Position numbers and translations under genes: made by a program
Notes under the pieces: generated by a model
What the model saw: the letters and a program-made list of their open reading frames with translations, nothing else
Databases searched by the model: none
What the model was told of the DNA's origin: nothing
In this document: positions 49,591-60,676 of the stretch, in pieces
Layout: each line of letters begins with the position of its first letter
Position numbering within the stretch: position 1 is the stretch's first letter
Origin: Acinetobacter kanungonis
GTDB lineage: Bacteria; Pseudomonadota; Gammaproteobacteria; Pseudomonadales; Moraxellaceae
Direction of reading: 5' to 3'
Assembly (NCBI RefSeq): GCF_009939195.1
Contig: NZ_JAACKC010000010.1
Coordinates: forward strand, 1 to 64,000
DNA length: 64,000 nt

Positions 49591-51000
49591 ATGAAACCCG
49601 TAATTGCGCTCATTGGTCGTCCGAACGTCGGAAAATCAACTCTATTTAACCAGATTACCAAAAGCCGTGATGCTTTGGTGGCTGACTTCGCTGGTCTGAC
49701 GCGCGACCGTAAATATGGCGATGCTGTTTATCAAAACAAGTCTTTCATTGTGGTTGATACGGGCGGTATCGGTGAAAATGAAGGTGGTATCGACTCCTAC
49801 ATGGCAGAGCAGTCTAAAACTGCAATCCATGAAGCGGACATCATTATTTTTGTGGTGGATGCGCGTGCAGGCTTATTGGCTTCTGACGAACAGATTGCCC
49901 GTGAACTGCGTACCTTAGGTAAAAAAGTTTACCTTGTTGCCAACAAGGTCGATGGCGTACATGCCGAAGCGGCATTGGTTGAGTTCTATAAGCTCGGTAT
50001 GGGTGAACCATTACAGGTTGCTGCAAGCCATGGTCGTGGCGTACAGCAAATGCTGGAAGATGTGTTGGCAGATGTACCTGAAGATGAAAATCCAGAAGAG
50101 CACGACAAAAACACAGGCTTGCGTTTAGCGATTATTGGTCGTCCGAACGTAGGTAAATCAACGCTGGTGAACCGTTTATTGGGTGAAGAGCGTGTGGTGG
50201 CATTTGACCAACCTGGTACAACGCGTGACTCGATTTACATTCCATTTGAGCGTGATGGTCGCCAATATACCTTAATTGATACTGCGGGTGTGCGTCGTAA
50301 AGGTAAGGTTGATGAAATGATCGAGAAATTCTCGATTGTGAAAACCTTGCAGGCGATGAAAGATGCGCATGTGGTGGTCATTGTAGTCGATGCACGTGAA
50401 GGCATTGTAGAGCAAGACTTGCATCTGATTGGATATGCGTTGGAAGCAGGTCGTGCCATGGTGATTGCGATCAACAAATGGGACAACATGTCTGAGTATG
50501 ATCGTAAACAATGTAAGTTGGATGTGGAACGTCGTTTTGACTTTATTCCTTGGGCGAAAATTCACTTGATTTCTGCTTTGCATGGTACAGGTGTGGGCGA
50601 TATGTACCCATCAATCCACCGTGCTTATGAATCTTCACATTTGAAGGTTTCACCTGCAAAATTGACTCAGATTTTAAGTGATGCAACTGACGCGCACCAA
50701 CCGCCAATGGTCGGCGGTCGCCGTATTAAAATGCGTTATGCGCATATGGGCGGACAAAATCCACCGACAATCGTGATTCACGGGAACAAGGTTGATAAAA
50801 CCCCTGCAGATTATCGCCGTTACTTAGAAAACGTGTTCCGTAAGGTATATAAACTTGAAGGTACACCAGTCAAGATTGATTTTAAAACTTCGGAAAATCC
50901 GTTTGAAGGTCGTAAGTCGAAAGTGGATGAACGTACGGCTGCACGTAAACGTCGTTATGTACAGAAGTTCAAAAAAGCAGAGAAGAAATTCAAGCGTTAA
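49591..51000 (+). CDS. der: Ribosome biogenesis GTPase Der (EngA)
   Basis: A 469-residue protein with two consecutive GTPase domains: [12 protein letters not shown] (~9) with DTGGIG and NKVD, then [12 protein letters not shown] (~186) with [10 protein letters not shown] and NKWD. A C-terminal KH-like domain and a Lys/Arg-rich tail follow. It is essential for 50S assembly. AAAGG lies 7 bases before the ATG. Confidence 0.97.
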   Translation: MKPVIALIGRPNVGKSTLFNQITKSRDALVADFAGLTRDRKYGDAVYQNKSFIVVDTGGIGENEGGIDSYMAEQSKTAIHEADIIIFVVDARAGLLASDEQIARELRTLGKKVYLVANKVDGVHAEAALVEFYKLGMGEPLQVAASHGRGVQQMLEDVLADVPEDENPEEHDKNTGLRLAIIGRPNVGKSTLVNRLLGEERVVAFDQPGTTRDSIYIPFERDGRQYTLIDTAGVRRKGKVDEMIEKFSIVKTLQAMKDAHVVVIVVDAREGIVEQDLHLIGYALEAGRAMVIAINKWDNMSEYDRKQCKLDVERRFDFIPWAKIHLISALHGTGVGDMYPSIHRAYESSHLKVSPAKLTQILSDATDAHQPPMVGGRRIKMRYAHMGGQNPPTIVIHGNKVDKTPADYRRYLENVFRKVYKLEGTPVKIDFKTSENPFEGRKSKVDERTAARKRRYVQKFKKAEKKFKR

Positions 51001-51024
51001 GCCTCGGCTTGATTCAATAAGAGC

Positions 51025-51057
51025 AAAAGCCCAAAGTGATCTTTGGGCTTTTCTTTT
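51025..51057 (+). terminator. Intrinsic terminator after der
   Basis: The 12-bp stem AAAAGCCCAAAG/CTTTGGGCTTTT has a TGAT loop and a T-rich tail. Confidence 0.9.
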
Positions 51058-51111
51058 AGCGATTCGCTGCTGAATTCTTTTAGAATAGGCTCAGGATGAA
51101 GGAGGGTAGAT

Positions 51112-51756
51112 GTGGCAAAATCGATTCATATAGACGTCAGTCGTTTGGAACAATTTATTCAGTTGCCTGATGATTTGGAACGGAAAGCCAAAATACAACT
51201 GCAAAAGCAGGCCATCTATCAATTCCGCAATCAATTGCTGAGCCAACAATTACAACGAGAGATTCAGAATAGTGATTTCTCCAAGACCGAATATGGCAAG
51301 CCCTATCTAGCACAATTCCCGCAGGCTGCTTTTAATCATAGCCACAGCCGAAAGCATTATGCTTTGGCTTATAGTGACACGATTCCGCAAGTGGGTGTGG
51401 ATGTGGAAGATTTGGATCGAGCTGTGCGTTTTGAGGCATTGGCACAGCATGCTTTTCATCCTGAAGAGCTCCGTTGTTGGGCTGAATTGGATTATTCCTT
51501 GGAATATTGGTTTCGGGTGTGGACCACCAAAGAAGCCGTGTTAAAGGCATCGGGCTTAGGCATTCGTCTTACCTTGAAAGAGTTCAATACACAGTTGCAT
51601 CCGATCCATCATGGTGGCATGTGCCAGCATCCTGATATTGGCAGCTTTGCTTATCAGAACTATGTTTTAGGGCAGATGATGTTGACCGTGGCTTGGCAGG
51701 CGGAGGCGTCTTGTCGCGGCTTTCAGTGGCCGCAGATTCAAATCATTCAGCATTAA
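51112..51756 (+). CDS. 4'-phosphopantetheinyl transferase superfamily protein (Sfp-like)
   Basis: 214 residues. The Mg2+/CoA-binding signatures are GVDVEDLDR (~94-102) and WTTKEAVLKASGLG (~141-154), typical of Sfp/Gsp-type enzymes that transfer phosphopantetheine from CoA to carrier proteins. The carrier could be a fatty-acid ACP or a siderophore/NRPS carrier elsewhere; none is nearby. The GTG start has GGAGGG about 6 bases upstream. An overlapping ATG two bases earlier is out of frame. Confidence 0.88.
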   Translation: MAKSIHIDVSRLEQFIQLPDDLERKAKIQLQKQAIYQFRNQLLSQQLQREIQNSDFSKTEYGKPYLAQFPQAAFNHSHSRKHYALAYSDTIPQVGVDVEDLDRAVRFEALAQHAFHPEELRCWAELDYSLEYWFRVWTTKEAVLKASGLGIRLTLKEFNTQLHPIHHGGMCQHPDIGSFAYQNYVLGQMMLTVAWQAEASCRGFQWPQIQIIQH

Positions 51757-51784
51757 AAAAGCCCATCTGAAGATGGGCTTTTGC
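51755..51784. terminator. Bidirectional terminator between the PPTase gene and secF
   Basis: The 11-bp stem AAAAGCCCATC/GATGGGCTTTT has a TGAA loop and is flanked by A and T residues. Confidence 0.88.
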
Positions 51785-51804
51785 TTGAGTCTGTTGTTTA
51801 GGAC

Positions 51805-52773
51805 TTAAGGAATTTCTTCCTCATCAAACTCAGGTTTGACTTGAACAATAAAGTCTTGGCGGTTGAGACCACGCCAAAGTGCAAATGCAGTACCGATATA
51901 AATCGATGAATAGGTTCCCACAAAGACACCAATAAACATCGCCACAGAGAACCATTTCAAGCCATCACCACCGAGCACCATCATCGCTACAACCACAAGA
52001 AGTAGCGTCATAGAGGTGTGGATGGTACGACGTAAGGTTTCAGTCAGGGCAATATTCACAATTTCACGGGGTTCAGCACCACGGATTTTGCGGAAGTTTT
52101 CACGGATACGGTCAGATACTACGATGTTATCATTCAGCGAGAAGCCGATCAGCGCTAATACCGCTGCCAATACAGTCAGGTCAAATGGCCACTGCATCAA
52201 GGCAAAAATACCAATGGTCACCACCACATCGTGGAATAATGACAATACCGCACCCATCGCGAGTTTGAACTCAAAGCGGATGGTGACATAGATCAGCATC
52301 AGGATCATTGCAAGTGCAACAGCCCCAGCAGAACGAATATACAGCTCATTACCAACCTGTCCACCCACGACATCTACCTTATGCACGGTCACTTCATTAT
52401 TCGGCAACTGTGCGGCTTTAGTGATGGAATTATTCAGGTCTTCTACAGTGAGATCTTGAGGTGGCATACGCACCAACAAGTCTTTATTACTGCCTAACGT
52501 CTGAACCACGGCATCTTGGAAGCCAGCCTGTTCGAGCGCTTGTACTACAGCTGCTTGGTTCGCAGGTTGCGCATAGTTTAATTCGGCAGAGATACCGCCT
52601 GTAAAGTCCAAACCTAAGTTCAGACCACGAGTCACAATAAAGAAAATACTGGCAATGGTCAGGATGATCGAGAAAATTGCGGCAGGTTTCGCAATTTTCA
52701 TAAAGTCGATTACGCGCTCATCATCTGGGCGACCATATTGTTTTGATTTAGGTTGAGTCATGTCAGTCATCAT
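51805..52773 (-). CDS. secF: Protein translocase subunit SecF
   Basis: A 322-residue RND-like membrane protein with six transmembrane helices. The first lies ~27-45, followed by GLNLGLDFTGGISAELNYA, the P1 region. The C-terminal half carries FSLNDNIVVSDRIRENFR (~213-230), the conserved D/R motif coupling proton flow. It works with SecD to pull translocating proteins. AAGGAG precedes the ATG. It is last in tgt-yajC-secD-secF. Confidence 0.96.
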   Translation of the reverse strand: MMTDMTQPKSKQYGRPDDERVIDFMKIAKPAAIFSIILTIASIFFIVTRGLNLGLDFTGGISAELNYAQPANQAAVVQALEQAGFQDAVVQTLGSNKDLLVRMPPQDLTVEDLNNSITKAAQLPNNEVTVHKVDVVGGQVGNELYIRSAGAVALAMILMLIYVTIRFEFKLAMGAVLSLFHDVVVTIGIFALMQWPFDLTVLAAVLALIGFSLNDNIVVSDRIRENFRKIRGAEPREIVNIALTETLRRTIHTSMTLLLVVVAMMVLGGDGLKWFSVAMFIGVFVGTYSSIYIGTAFALWRGLNRQDFIVQVKPEFDEEEIP

Positions 52774-52781
52774 TGATCTCC

Positions 52782-54683
52782 TTAAATGCTCAACTTCTTC
52801 AAGTCACGCTTTTTGCCATAGATCAATTGGACGATCGCACGTGTTACTGTAATGGCAGTAAACATCGAGCAGACAATACCAATCATCAACGTCACCGCAA
52901 AGCCTTTGATTGGACCTGTACCAATCGCAAACAAAATGAAAGCAACCAAGAAGGTGGTTAAGTTCGAGTCTAAAATGGTGTTATAGGCTCGGTCATAACC
53001 AGCAATAATGGCTTGCTTCGGTGAAGCCCCCCATTTCATTTCCTCTCGTATTCGCTCACAGATCAGGACGTTGGCATCGACCGCCATACCAATGGTGATG
53101 ACGATACCTGCAATACCCGGCAGGGTGAGGGAAGAGCCAATCCAAGACATGACGGTTAAAATCATGGCCAAGTTGAACACCAAGGCAAAGTTGGCGATTA
53201 AACCAAACAGACGGAAGAACACCACCATCCAGATAGCAACCAGCAAGAAACCGATTTGGGTAGATAACACACCCTTGTCAATGTTTTCTTGACCGAGGCT
53301 AGGACCAACCACACGTTCTTCTACGAAGTACATTGGCGCAGCCAAAGCACCCGCACGTAACATCAACGCCAATTCAGCCGCTTCTTGTGGTGAATCTAGA
53401 CCTGTAATACGGAATTGCGAGCCCAGTACTGCTTGAATGGTTGCAGCATTGATCACTACAGATTCTGCATATGGTGTACGCACTTCAGTTTGTGCACCGG
53501 TTTTTGGATCAGTCACATAGCTAATCTTCTGTTTATTTTCAATAAACAAAACCGCCATACGTTTGCCAACCGCATTGCGCGTTGCATCTGCCATCAGCTT
53601 ACCACCCGCGCTGTCGAGGGTAATATTCACTTCAGCACCACCGGTATCTTGGCTAAAGCCAGAAGAGGCATTTTGAACGCGTTCACCTGTAAGAATACGG
53701 TTACGGTTCAGTAATAACTCACGACCACTGTCGAGTGATTGGTAAGCAAAAACTTCAGTGCCCGGAGGCAGCGGTTGACCATTAGATTTACCCGTATATG
53801 GGTCGATATATTGGTCGTTTTGATCAGATACGAGACGGAATTCAAGATTCGCAGTACGACCTAAAACACGTTTTGCTTCAGCGGTATCTTGTACGCCCGG
53901 CAATTCCACCACAATACGGTTATTACCTTGCGTCTGTACCAATGCTTCGGCAACACCCAACTCATTAATACGGTTACGTAATGTGGTTAAGTTTTGATTG
54001 ACGGCATAAGATTGAATTTCTTGCTTACGGGTGTCGGTATACGTCAAACGCAAGCTTGCGCCTGTATCTGTAGCAACTGCTTGTTGAGCAAATTCAGTGT
54101 TATTGCTGCGTAAGAAGCCCATGACTGCATCACGGTCTGCATTGTCTGCAAATTGCAAGGTGATGGTATTGTTATTCAATGAAAGACTATTGAACTTCAA
54201 TTTGTTATCACGCAATTGACGACGCAGATCGGTTGCCGAAGTTTCCATACGCTGGCTAATCGCTTTGTCCATATCCACTTCAAGCAAGAAGTGAACACCA
54301 CCACGTAAGTCCAAACCAAGCTTCATTGGCTTTGCACCAATTTTCTGCAACCACTCAGGGGTGGTTGGCGCAAGGTTGAGGGCTACTACGTAGTTGTCTC
54401 CAAGACCACGACGTAAGGCATCTTTGGCTTTTAACTGAGCTTCAGATGAATCTAGACGCAGTAATGCAGCGTTATTGGTAAAGCTATTGTCATGCGTTGC
54501 AATATTTTCGCTTGTTAAAATTTGCTCTGCTTTTTGTATGATGCTTTGGTCAATTTGAGTACCAGCTTTGGCACCTGAAATTTGAACAGCAGGTTCATCA
54601 GGATACAAACTTGGCAGGGCATATAATGTACTGATTATGAGAACGACGATAATCAGTAGATATTTCCATGCTGGGTAACGCAT
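52782..54683 (-). CDS. secD: Protein translocase subunit SecD
   Basis: A 633-residue polytopic partner of SecF. One N-terminal helix (~8-25) is followed by a large periplasmic P1 domain beginning GLDLRGGVHFLLEVDM (~124-139). The C-terminal RND core has GMAVDANVLICERIREE (~545-561), with the essential Asp. An 8-bp gap separates it from secF. Confidence 0.96.
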   Translation of the reverse strand: MRYPAWKYLLIIVVLIISTLYALPSLYPDEPAVQISGAKAGTQIDQSIIQKAEQILTSENIATHDNSFTNNAALLRLDSSEAQLKAKDALRRGLGDNYVVALNLAPTTPEWLQKIGAKPMKLGLDLRGGVHFLLEVDMDKAISQRMETSATDLRRQLRDNKLKFNSLSLNNNTITLQFADNADRDAVMGFLRSNNTEFAQQAVATDTGASLRLTYTDTRKQEIQSYAVNQNLTTLRNRINELGVAEALVQTQGNNRIVVELPGVQDTAEAKRVLGRTANLEFRLVSDQNDQYIDPYTGKSNGQPLPPGTEVFAYQSLDSGRELLLNRNRILTGERVQNASSGFSQDTGGAEVNITLDSAGGKLMADATRNAVGKRMAVLFIENKQKISYVTDPKTGAQTEVRTPYAESVVINAATIQAVLGSQFRITGLDSPQEAAELALMLRAGALAAPMYFVEERVVGPSLGQENIDKGVLSTQIGFLLVAIWMVVFFRLFGLIANFALVFNLAMILTVMSWIGSSLTLPGIAGIVITIGMAVDANVLICERIREEMKWGASPKQAIIAGYDRAYNTILDSNLTTFLVAFILFAIGTGPIKGFAVTLMIGIVCSMFTAITVTRAIVQLIYGKKRDLKKLSI

Positions 54684-54736
54684 TTGTTTTCTTCTTAAAA
54701 TGAAAAAGTCGTGCGAGGTGCACGACTATTTTTTGA

Positions 54737-55066
54737 TTAAAGGTTATTTAATGTGCCTTCAGGAAGAACTGAAATCACACTGGCGCGTTGAATTTTCACT
54801 TCTACACCACGGTTTAATTCAACCACTGCAAAATCACCTTCAATTTTAGTAATTTTACCCATCAAACCACCAGCGAATACAACCTCGCTACCTACACCTA
54901 AGCTTTCAACCAAAGAACGGTGTTCTTTAGCACGCTTAGATTGCGGACGCCAAATCAGGAAATAGAAAATTGCGACGAATACCGCAATCATCAGTAAGTT
55001 AGCCATCAGGCTTGGTTGTTGTGCAGCTTCACCTGCTGCGTGAGCAGTAGAAATAAAAAGGCTCAT
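54737..55066 (-). CDS. yajC: Preprotein translocase subunit YajC
   Basis: A 109-residue protein with a single membrane helix (~24-42, ending FLIWRPQSKRAKEH, the family signature) and a small cytoplasmic domain (GVGSEVVFAGGLMGKITKIEG). It is an accessory of SecDF. It lies between tgt and secD on the same strand. Confidence 0.95.
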   Translation of the reverse strand: MSLFISTAHAAGEAAQQPSLMANLLMIAVFVAIFYFLIWRPQSKRAKEHRSLVESLGVGSEVVFAGGLMGKITKIEGDFAVVELNRGVEVKIQRASVISVLPEGTLNNL

Positions 55067-55165
55067 TTCAATTTCCTAAACAATAAAACTGGTATCAATT
55101 TGATAATAAATAGACTTGTTCTGCAATTTACCTTGTCTTTTTCTTCAGCGCAAATGCTAGAAGAA

Positions 55166-56308
<1,143 letters not shown>

Positions 56309-56582
56309 TCAAGGCGAAAAAACAGTTCGCTGATTGTTCGAGATAAAAGAGCGCTATTTTCCTTGATTCTGCGACTAAACGCCAGTTTTGTGATGTATTG
56401 ATCTGTTAAATCAGATTAGCCGCACCAAATGATATAAATAAGTTAGTGTGATGTGTATCTCGCAAATTATTGTTGTGCAATGATTTGTTTCTCTTTTACC
56501 CATAAATGGTGATTAAATTAAGCTTCGTTTTAGTGTTTACTGCTTGTTTTATGCTGAGATGAATGTTCCTAGGGGTGGGGGT

Positions 56583-57509
56583 ATGAGTGAATTAAAAGAG
56601 TGGGAGTTTTATAAAACACTGCTTGAAACGACCAATGCAATACCATGGCAAATTAATTGGGATACCAAAGAGTTTAGCTATATTGGACCGCAAATTGAGA
56701 GCCTATTGGGCTGGCCACAAGACAGTTGGAAATCTGCGCAGGACTGGATTGACCGTATGCATCCTGATGATCGGGACAAAACGGTGGGCATGTGTATCAA
56801 TTTATCAGATGAAGGCACAGACCATGAGGCAGATTATCGTGCCTTAACCCAAGATGGTGGCTATGTCTGGATTCGCGATGTGGTGCATGTGATTCGTGAA
56901 AATGACCGCACCATTGCGATTATTGGCTTCATGTTTGATATTTCTGAGCGCAAGCGCATGGAATTAGAACTCGAAGAACTGAATAAAAAGAATCAGGAAT
57001 TATTATTGCTCGACTCATTAACCCAAGTGGCGAACCGTAAAGCCTTAAATGAACGCATCGAGCATGAATTTAAACGCGCAGAACGTAATCATCGTCCATT
57101 GTCTGTACTGTTTATCGATATTGATCATTTTAAACAATACAACGATGAACACGGGCATTTGCAGGGGGATCGCTGTCTGATTGCGGTGGCGCAATTGCTG
57201 AAAAAGATGTTCAGTCGCGCCTATGATTTTGTAGCACGTTTTGGTGGTGAGGAGTTTGTGGTGATTTTGCCAGAAACGACTTTGGATGATGCCGTGATGT
57301 TGGCGGAACGTTTCCGTAAGTCTGTCACACATCTGACCATTCCGAATCTTAGTGAAGAACTGCCTGCTGATGTGACCGTGAGTATTGGGGTGAATACCCA
57401 TGGAGCTGGGCAAAACTACTTGAATGTGTCTAACTTTTTGCAATCGGCAGATGAGTTGTTGTATCAGGCTAAGGCTGAAGGTCGTAATCAGATTTGTTAT
57501 TACTCTTAA
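56583..57509 (+). CDS. PAS-GGDEF diguanylate cyclase
   Basis: A 308-residue cytoplasmic signalling protein. A PAS_3/PAC sensor occupies ~15-130 (WQINWDTKEFSYIG; GFMFDISERKRM), followed by a linker helix and a GGDEF domain with the intact active site G-G-E-E-F (~225). The inhibitory I-site R-x-x-D (RAYD) stands exactly five residues upstream. It should make cyclic di-GMP and be feedback-inhibited. ATG 56583 is preceded by a G-rich AGGGG; a TTG 39 bases upstream is less likely. No membrane segment is present. Confidence 0.92.
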   Translation: MSELKEWEFYKTLLETTNAIPWQINWDTKEFSYIGPQIESLLGWPQDSWKSAQDWIDRMHPDDRDKTVGMCINLSDEGTDHEADYRALTQDGGYVWIRDVVHVIRENDRTIAIIGFMFDISERKRMELELEELNKKNQELLLLDSLTQVANRKALNERIEHEFKRAERNHRPLSVLFIDIDHFKQYNDEHGHLQGDRCLIAVAQLLKKMFSRAYDFVARFGGEEFVVILPETTLDDAVMLAERFRKSVTHLTIPNLSEELPADVTVSIGVNTHGAGQNYLNVSNFLQSADELLYQAKAEGRNQICYYS

Positions 57510-57517
57510 ATTAAAAA

Positions 57518-57545
57518 AACAGCATGGTTTGCCATGCTGTTTTTC
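57518..57545. terminator. Bidirectional terminator after the diguanylate cyclase gene
   Basis: The 10-bp stem AACAGCATGG/CCATGCTGTT has a TTTG loop and is flanked by A-run and T-run. Confidence 0.88.
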
Positions 57546-57565
57546 GTTTTAATTGATGAAAATTT

Positions 57566-58132
57566 TTAGAAGTTTGGTCGATAATCAAAATTCTGCATGG
57601 CTGCGGTATCACGGAATGGTCGAATCGCTTTCTTGCCTACAGTCATGGTATTGATGATGTTGTGCGGAAAGATCTGAATCTGGTTATTAAATAATTCAAC
57701 ATTGCGATTAAAAATGGTAATCGCTGCACCGACATTTTCATTTTGCTCTTCAATTTCATTCATCATTTTTAGATAAATTTCATTGGCTTTGAGTTCGGGG
57801 TAATTCTCGACCACCACATTTAAACTGCGCATCAATTCTTTATTCAGATTTTCAATATGCTGTAGCTGAGTCACATCGGCATTGTTCAAATTCAAATTTA
57901 GAATGTTTTGACGTAATTCGGTGACTTTTTCTAGTGTGCCTTTTTCAAAACTTGAATATTGTTCCACCAGTGGGGTCAGGGCATCTAAAATCTTGATTTT
58001 TTGACGTTCGTAACTGGCAACATCGGACCATGCACGAATGGTGGCATTGTGATGGCGCACAATGGTGTTTCGAATCAGAATGGTTGCGACAACTGCCAAA
58101 ATAATCAGCAATAAAAAAATGAATAGCCCCAC
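57566..58132 (-). CDS. LemA family protein
   Basis: 188 residues. One N-terminal membrane helix (2-22) is followed by a LemA helical bundle: NTIVRHHNATIRAWSDV (~23-39), then helices with VENYPELKANE (~111) and IEEQNENVGAAITIFNRNVELFNN (~127-150), and a short tail ending PNF. The family role is unknown; partners are often membrane proteins with TPM or GIDE domains. Here the partner seems to be the unknown membrane protein 36 bp upstream. Confidence 0.88.
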   Translation of the reverse strand: MGLFIFLLLIILAVVATILIRNTIVRHHNATIRAWSDVASYERQKIKILDALTPLVEQYSSFEKGTLEKVTELRQNILNLNLNNADVTQLQHIENLNKELMRSLNVVVENYPELKANEIYLKMMNEIEEQNENVGAAITIFNRNVELFNNQIQIFPHNIINTMTVGKKAIRPFRDTAAMQNFDYRPNF

Positions 58133-58168
58133 GCCGTTCCCCTTTATGGTTGTGCTTTCTAGTGATGG

Positions 58169-59197
58169 TTATTTTAAAAGCTGTAATAAGTCAGACTTTA
58201 ACTGCTCTAGATACGGTAATTTAAATGTACGTAAGTGTCCACGTAAACTGGAAATATCTTGAATGTTTTGCGCCTTACTGGAAATCTTAAATAAATCGTG
58301 AGGTCCCAGATAGCACAGCACATTGCTTTCAGGATGAAACATCAAATCCCCAGCACGATGTTCAAAGAAGTCAGAAATTCTCAGGATTCTTGCAGGGGTA
58401 AGGGTTTTTGCCATCTGCATTTGATCACAGCCGTAAAACTTCAAACGTTGATTGGTTTGAATGTCACTGGTGTGCCAAGCGAATGAATAAGGATAACCAA
58501 AAGATTTGCTTGCCGTAGTAATGGCCAAGCCTGGCATTTCAATATCAAACACAAATACCCCCCAAAGATCCCGATGCACTTCCTGTACTTTGACCTGATT
58601 GTCATCTTTGTCTTTCATGCGCATTTCATTGACGAAATGATACTGAAATACCAATACCTGATGAGCTTGTCCCTGTTCGTCTGTCCAGACGGTACTGGCA
58701 TACAGTGGAAACTCATTAGACTGCGAGCCTTGCTCAAACAAGGGAAATAGGCGTTTTAAATGTGCAATAAATAAAACAGGATTTAAAGGAATGGAAATAT
58801 GTTGTGGCTGACGGTGATACGCCAGTTGGTATTTTTGCGCAATCGTTTGTTGTTCTAAATAATCGATGACTTCTTCGATCGGGTCGTCATCTTCATAGCA
58901 AATATACGCCCAGAACAGCATTAATGCACCGCAGAATAAACTGGCTTGTGCCCAAATACTGCTGGGTTGAATCAGGATAGCCAACATGAAAAGACCACCT
59001 GCAATGGCGAGTAAGCATGGCAGGGCATTTTCAAACTTTAAGGTTGTTGGTGCATTCCAAGGGTGTAAACCATCGAGAATGTCTTGATGGCTGTGTGCTT
59101 GACGCCCCACATCCCAAAGCCGAGCAATATTGTGAAACACCACCTGATTCTTTTTGCGGCGAATATGAATCGAATGTCGCACAGTATCCATCGGCAT
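58169..59197 (-). CDS. Hypothetical membrane protein linked to LemA
   Basis: 342 residues. It has a basic N-terminus (IRRKKNQ) and two adjacent membrane helices (~58-76 and ~82-98). A large soluble C-terminal region follows, rich in aromatic and charged residues (WGVFVFDIEMPGLAITTASKSFGY, EHRAGDLMFHPESNVLCYLG). I recognise no named domain. It overlaps nothing and lies between queA (24 bp) and lemA (36 bp) on one strand, so the three may form an operon. The organisation is like GIDE-type proteins that pair with LemA, but I cannot confirm homology. Confidence 0.72.
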   Translation of the reverse strand: MPMDTVRHSIHIRRKKNQVVFHNIARLWDVGRQAHSHQDILDGLHPWNAPTTLKFENALPCLLAIAGGLFMLAILIQPSSIWAQASLFCGALMLFWAYICYEDDDPIEEVIDYLEQQTIAQKYQLAYHRQPQHISIPLNPVLFIAHLKRLFPLFEQGSQSNEFPLYASTVWTDEQGQAHQVLVFQYHFVNEMRMKDKDDNQVKVQEVHRDLWGVFVFDIEMPGLAITTASKSFGYPYSFAWHTSDIQTNQRLKFYGCDQMQMAKTLTPARILRISDFFEHRAGDLMFHPESNVLCYLGPHDLFKISSKAQNIQDISSLRGHLRTFKLPYLEQLKSDLLQLLK

Positions 59198-59221
59198 AAG
59201 CGGGTACAGTCCTTGTTGTGA

Positions 59222-60259
59222 TTATCCTGTATAGCGGTCAATCAACATCGCATCGCCATAGCTGAAGAAACGATATTGTGCAGCTACCGCATGTTGGTAG
59301 GCATTCAAAATGTTCTCGCGATTGGAGAGTGCCGAAACCAACATCAGTAAAGTCGATTCAGGCAAGTGGAAGTTGGTAATGAGACGGTCAACCACTTTAA
59401 AATCATAACCTGGATAAATGAAAATTTGCGTGTCACCAACCCAAGCATCGAGTACACCGCCATGTGCTTGTGCAGCACTTTCCACGGCACGGGTTGCCGT
59501 GGTACCGACAGCAATGACTTTATTGCCACGCGCCTTGGTTTGACGGATCAGCTCAACCGTTGCAGCGGGAACATCGCACCATTCACTGTGCATAATATGA
59601 TTGGCAATATCATCGGTACGTACTGGCAGGAACGTACCTGCGCCCACGTGCAATGTCACAAATGCTTTACTGATGCCTTTGGCTTCTAGTTTTTCTAGTA
59701 AAGTTTGATCGAAGTGCAAGCTGGCAGTAGGGGCAGCCACACTGGCCAGTTTAGTCGGATCATTAAATACCGTTTGATAGCGTTCAGTATCAATGGCTTC
59801 CGCTTCACGGTTGAAATACGGGGGAATCGGTAACTGACCACAACGATCTAAGACCTCTAGAATCGGCTGCGAAAATTCGACAATGAACAGATTTTCATGG
59901 CGACCTTGCACCGTGACTTTAATTTCTTCTGCACCAATAAACAGTTCTGCACCCGCTTTCGGCGAGTTGCTGGCTTTAATATGGCAATGTGCGATATGGG
60001 CATCTTGCAGACGCTCGACCAGCACTTCAACGGCACCACCTGTGGCACGCTTGCCTTTGAGGCGCGCTTTCATCACTTTGGTATCGTTCAGAACCAACAG
60101 ATCGCCGTCATTGAGTAAATCCAGAATGTCGGTAAATTGATGGTCGTGATATTGACCTTGCGCATCTAAATGCAGCAAACGTGATGCGCTACGCGTGTCT
60201 AAAGGATATCGAGCAATCAGCTCATCAGGGAGATCAAAATTGAAGTCAGAAAGTTGCAT
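59222..60259 (-). CDS. queA: S-adenosylmethionine:tRNA ribosyltransferase-isomerase QueA
   Basis: A 345-residue enzyme that forms epoxyqueuosine at tRNA position 34 using SAM as ribosyl donor. It shows the canonical start [23 protein letters not shown] (~22), [13 protein letters not shown] (~53-65), [12 protein letters not shown] (~165) and [14 protein letters not shown] (here TLHVGAGTF, ~195). ATG 60259 fits the family N-terminus, although the ribosome site is weak. It is divergent from the tRNA-Leu gene. Confidence 0.95.
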   Translation of the reverse strand: MQLSDFNFDLPDELIARYPLDTRSASRLLHLDAQGQYHDHQFTDILDLLNDGDLLVLNDTKVMKARLKGKRATGGAVEVLVERLQDAHIAHCHIKASNSPKAGAELFIGAEEIKVTVQGRHENLFIVEFSQPILEVLDRCGQLPIPPYFNREAEAIDTERYQTVFNDPTKLASVAAPTASLHFDQTLLEKLEAKGISKAFVTLHVGAGTFLPVRTDDIANHIMHSEWCDVPAATVELIRQTKARGNKVIAVGTTATRAVESAAQAHGGVLDAWVGDTQIFIYPGYDFKVVDRLITNFHLPESTLLMLVSALSNRENILNAYQHAVAAQYRFFSYGDAMLIDRYTG

Positions 60260-60384
60260 GACACATTTCGCTAAAAAAACTGGCTGTAGTATATGCTTTT
60301 TTTCATTTTTTGCTTGAAATTGGTTAAATAAGAATCTAAAAAAACCATTCTGTTGTAAAAGTAACCAAATGTGAGAAATTGGCG

Positions 60385-60412
60385 TTGACAAGTTTTTCAA
60401 ACAGGTTAATAT
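60385..60412 (+). promoter_or_regulatory. Promoter of tRNA-Leu
   Basis: A perfect TTGACA (60385-60390) and TAATAT (60407-60412) are 16 bp apart, ending 15 bp before the mature tRNA. Confidence 0.75.
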
Positions 60413-60427
60413 ACGCATCAACACCTA

Positions 60428-60514
60428 CCCGAGGTGGTGAAATTGGTAGACGCGGCGGACTCAAAATCCGCTGTCAGAGATGACGTGTCGGTTCGAGTCC
60501 GACCCTCGGGACCA
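60428..60514 (+). tRNA. tRNA-Leu (anticodon CAA)
   Basis: 87 nt with a class II long variable arm. The acceptor arms are CCCGAGG (60428-60434) and CCTCGGG (60504-60510), with discriminator A and an encoded CCA (60512-60514). The anticodon loop CTCAAAA gives CAA at 60462-60464, which reads UUG. The T-loop is GTTCGAGTCC. The 3' part is the likely integration target of the downstream integrase. Confidence 0.95.
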
Positions 60515-60515
60515 C
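60491..60515 (+). other. Candidate attL core (3' end of tRNA-Leu)
   Basis: P4-type integrases insert at tRNA 3' ends. The T-arm and acceptor part here would be the recombined core. The matching attR copy is not in the window, so this is inferred from position only. Confidence 0.45.
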
Positions 60516-60556
60516 AGATATATAATTATATGCCAATTGATAGCATGTAAGCTTCG

Positions 60557-60588
60557 AAAGCCCTGATAATTCAGGGCTTTGTTGTTTC
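60557..60588 (+). terminator. Terminator of the tRNA-Leu transcript
   Basis: The 10-bp stem AAAGCCCTGA/TCAGGGCTTT has a TAAT loop followed by GTTGTTT. Confidence 0.75.
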
Positions 60589-60676
60589 TATATGCCAACT
60601 CATACCTATACACATCCAAACGTTTTAAAGATACGATTAAAGATACAAGACATTTTTTGGTATTTATATCTTTATC

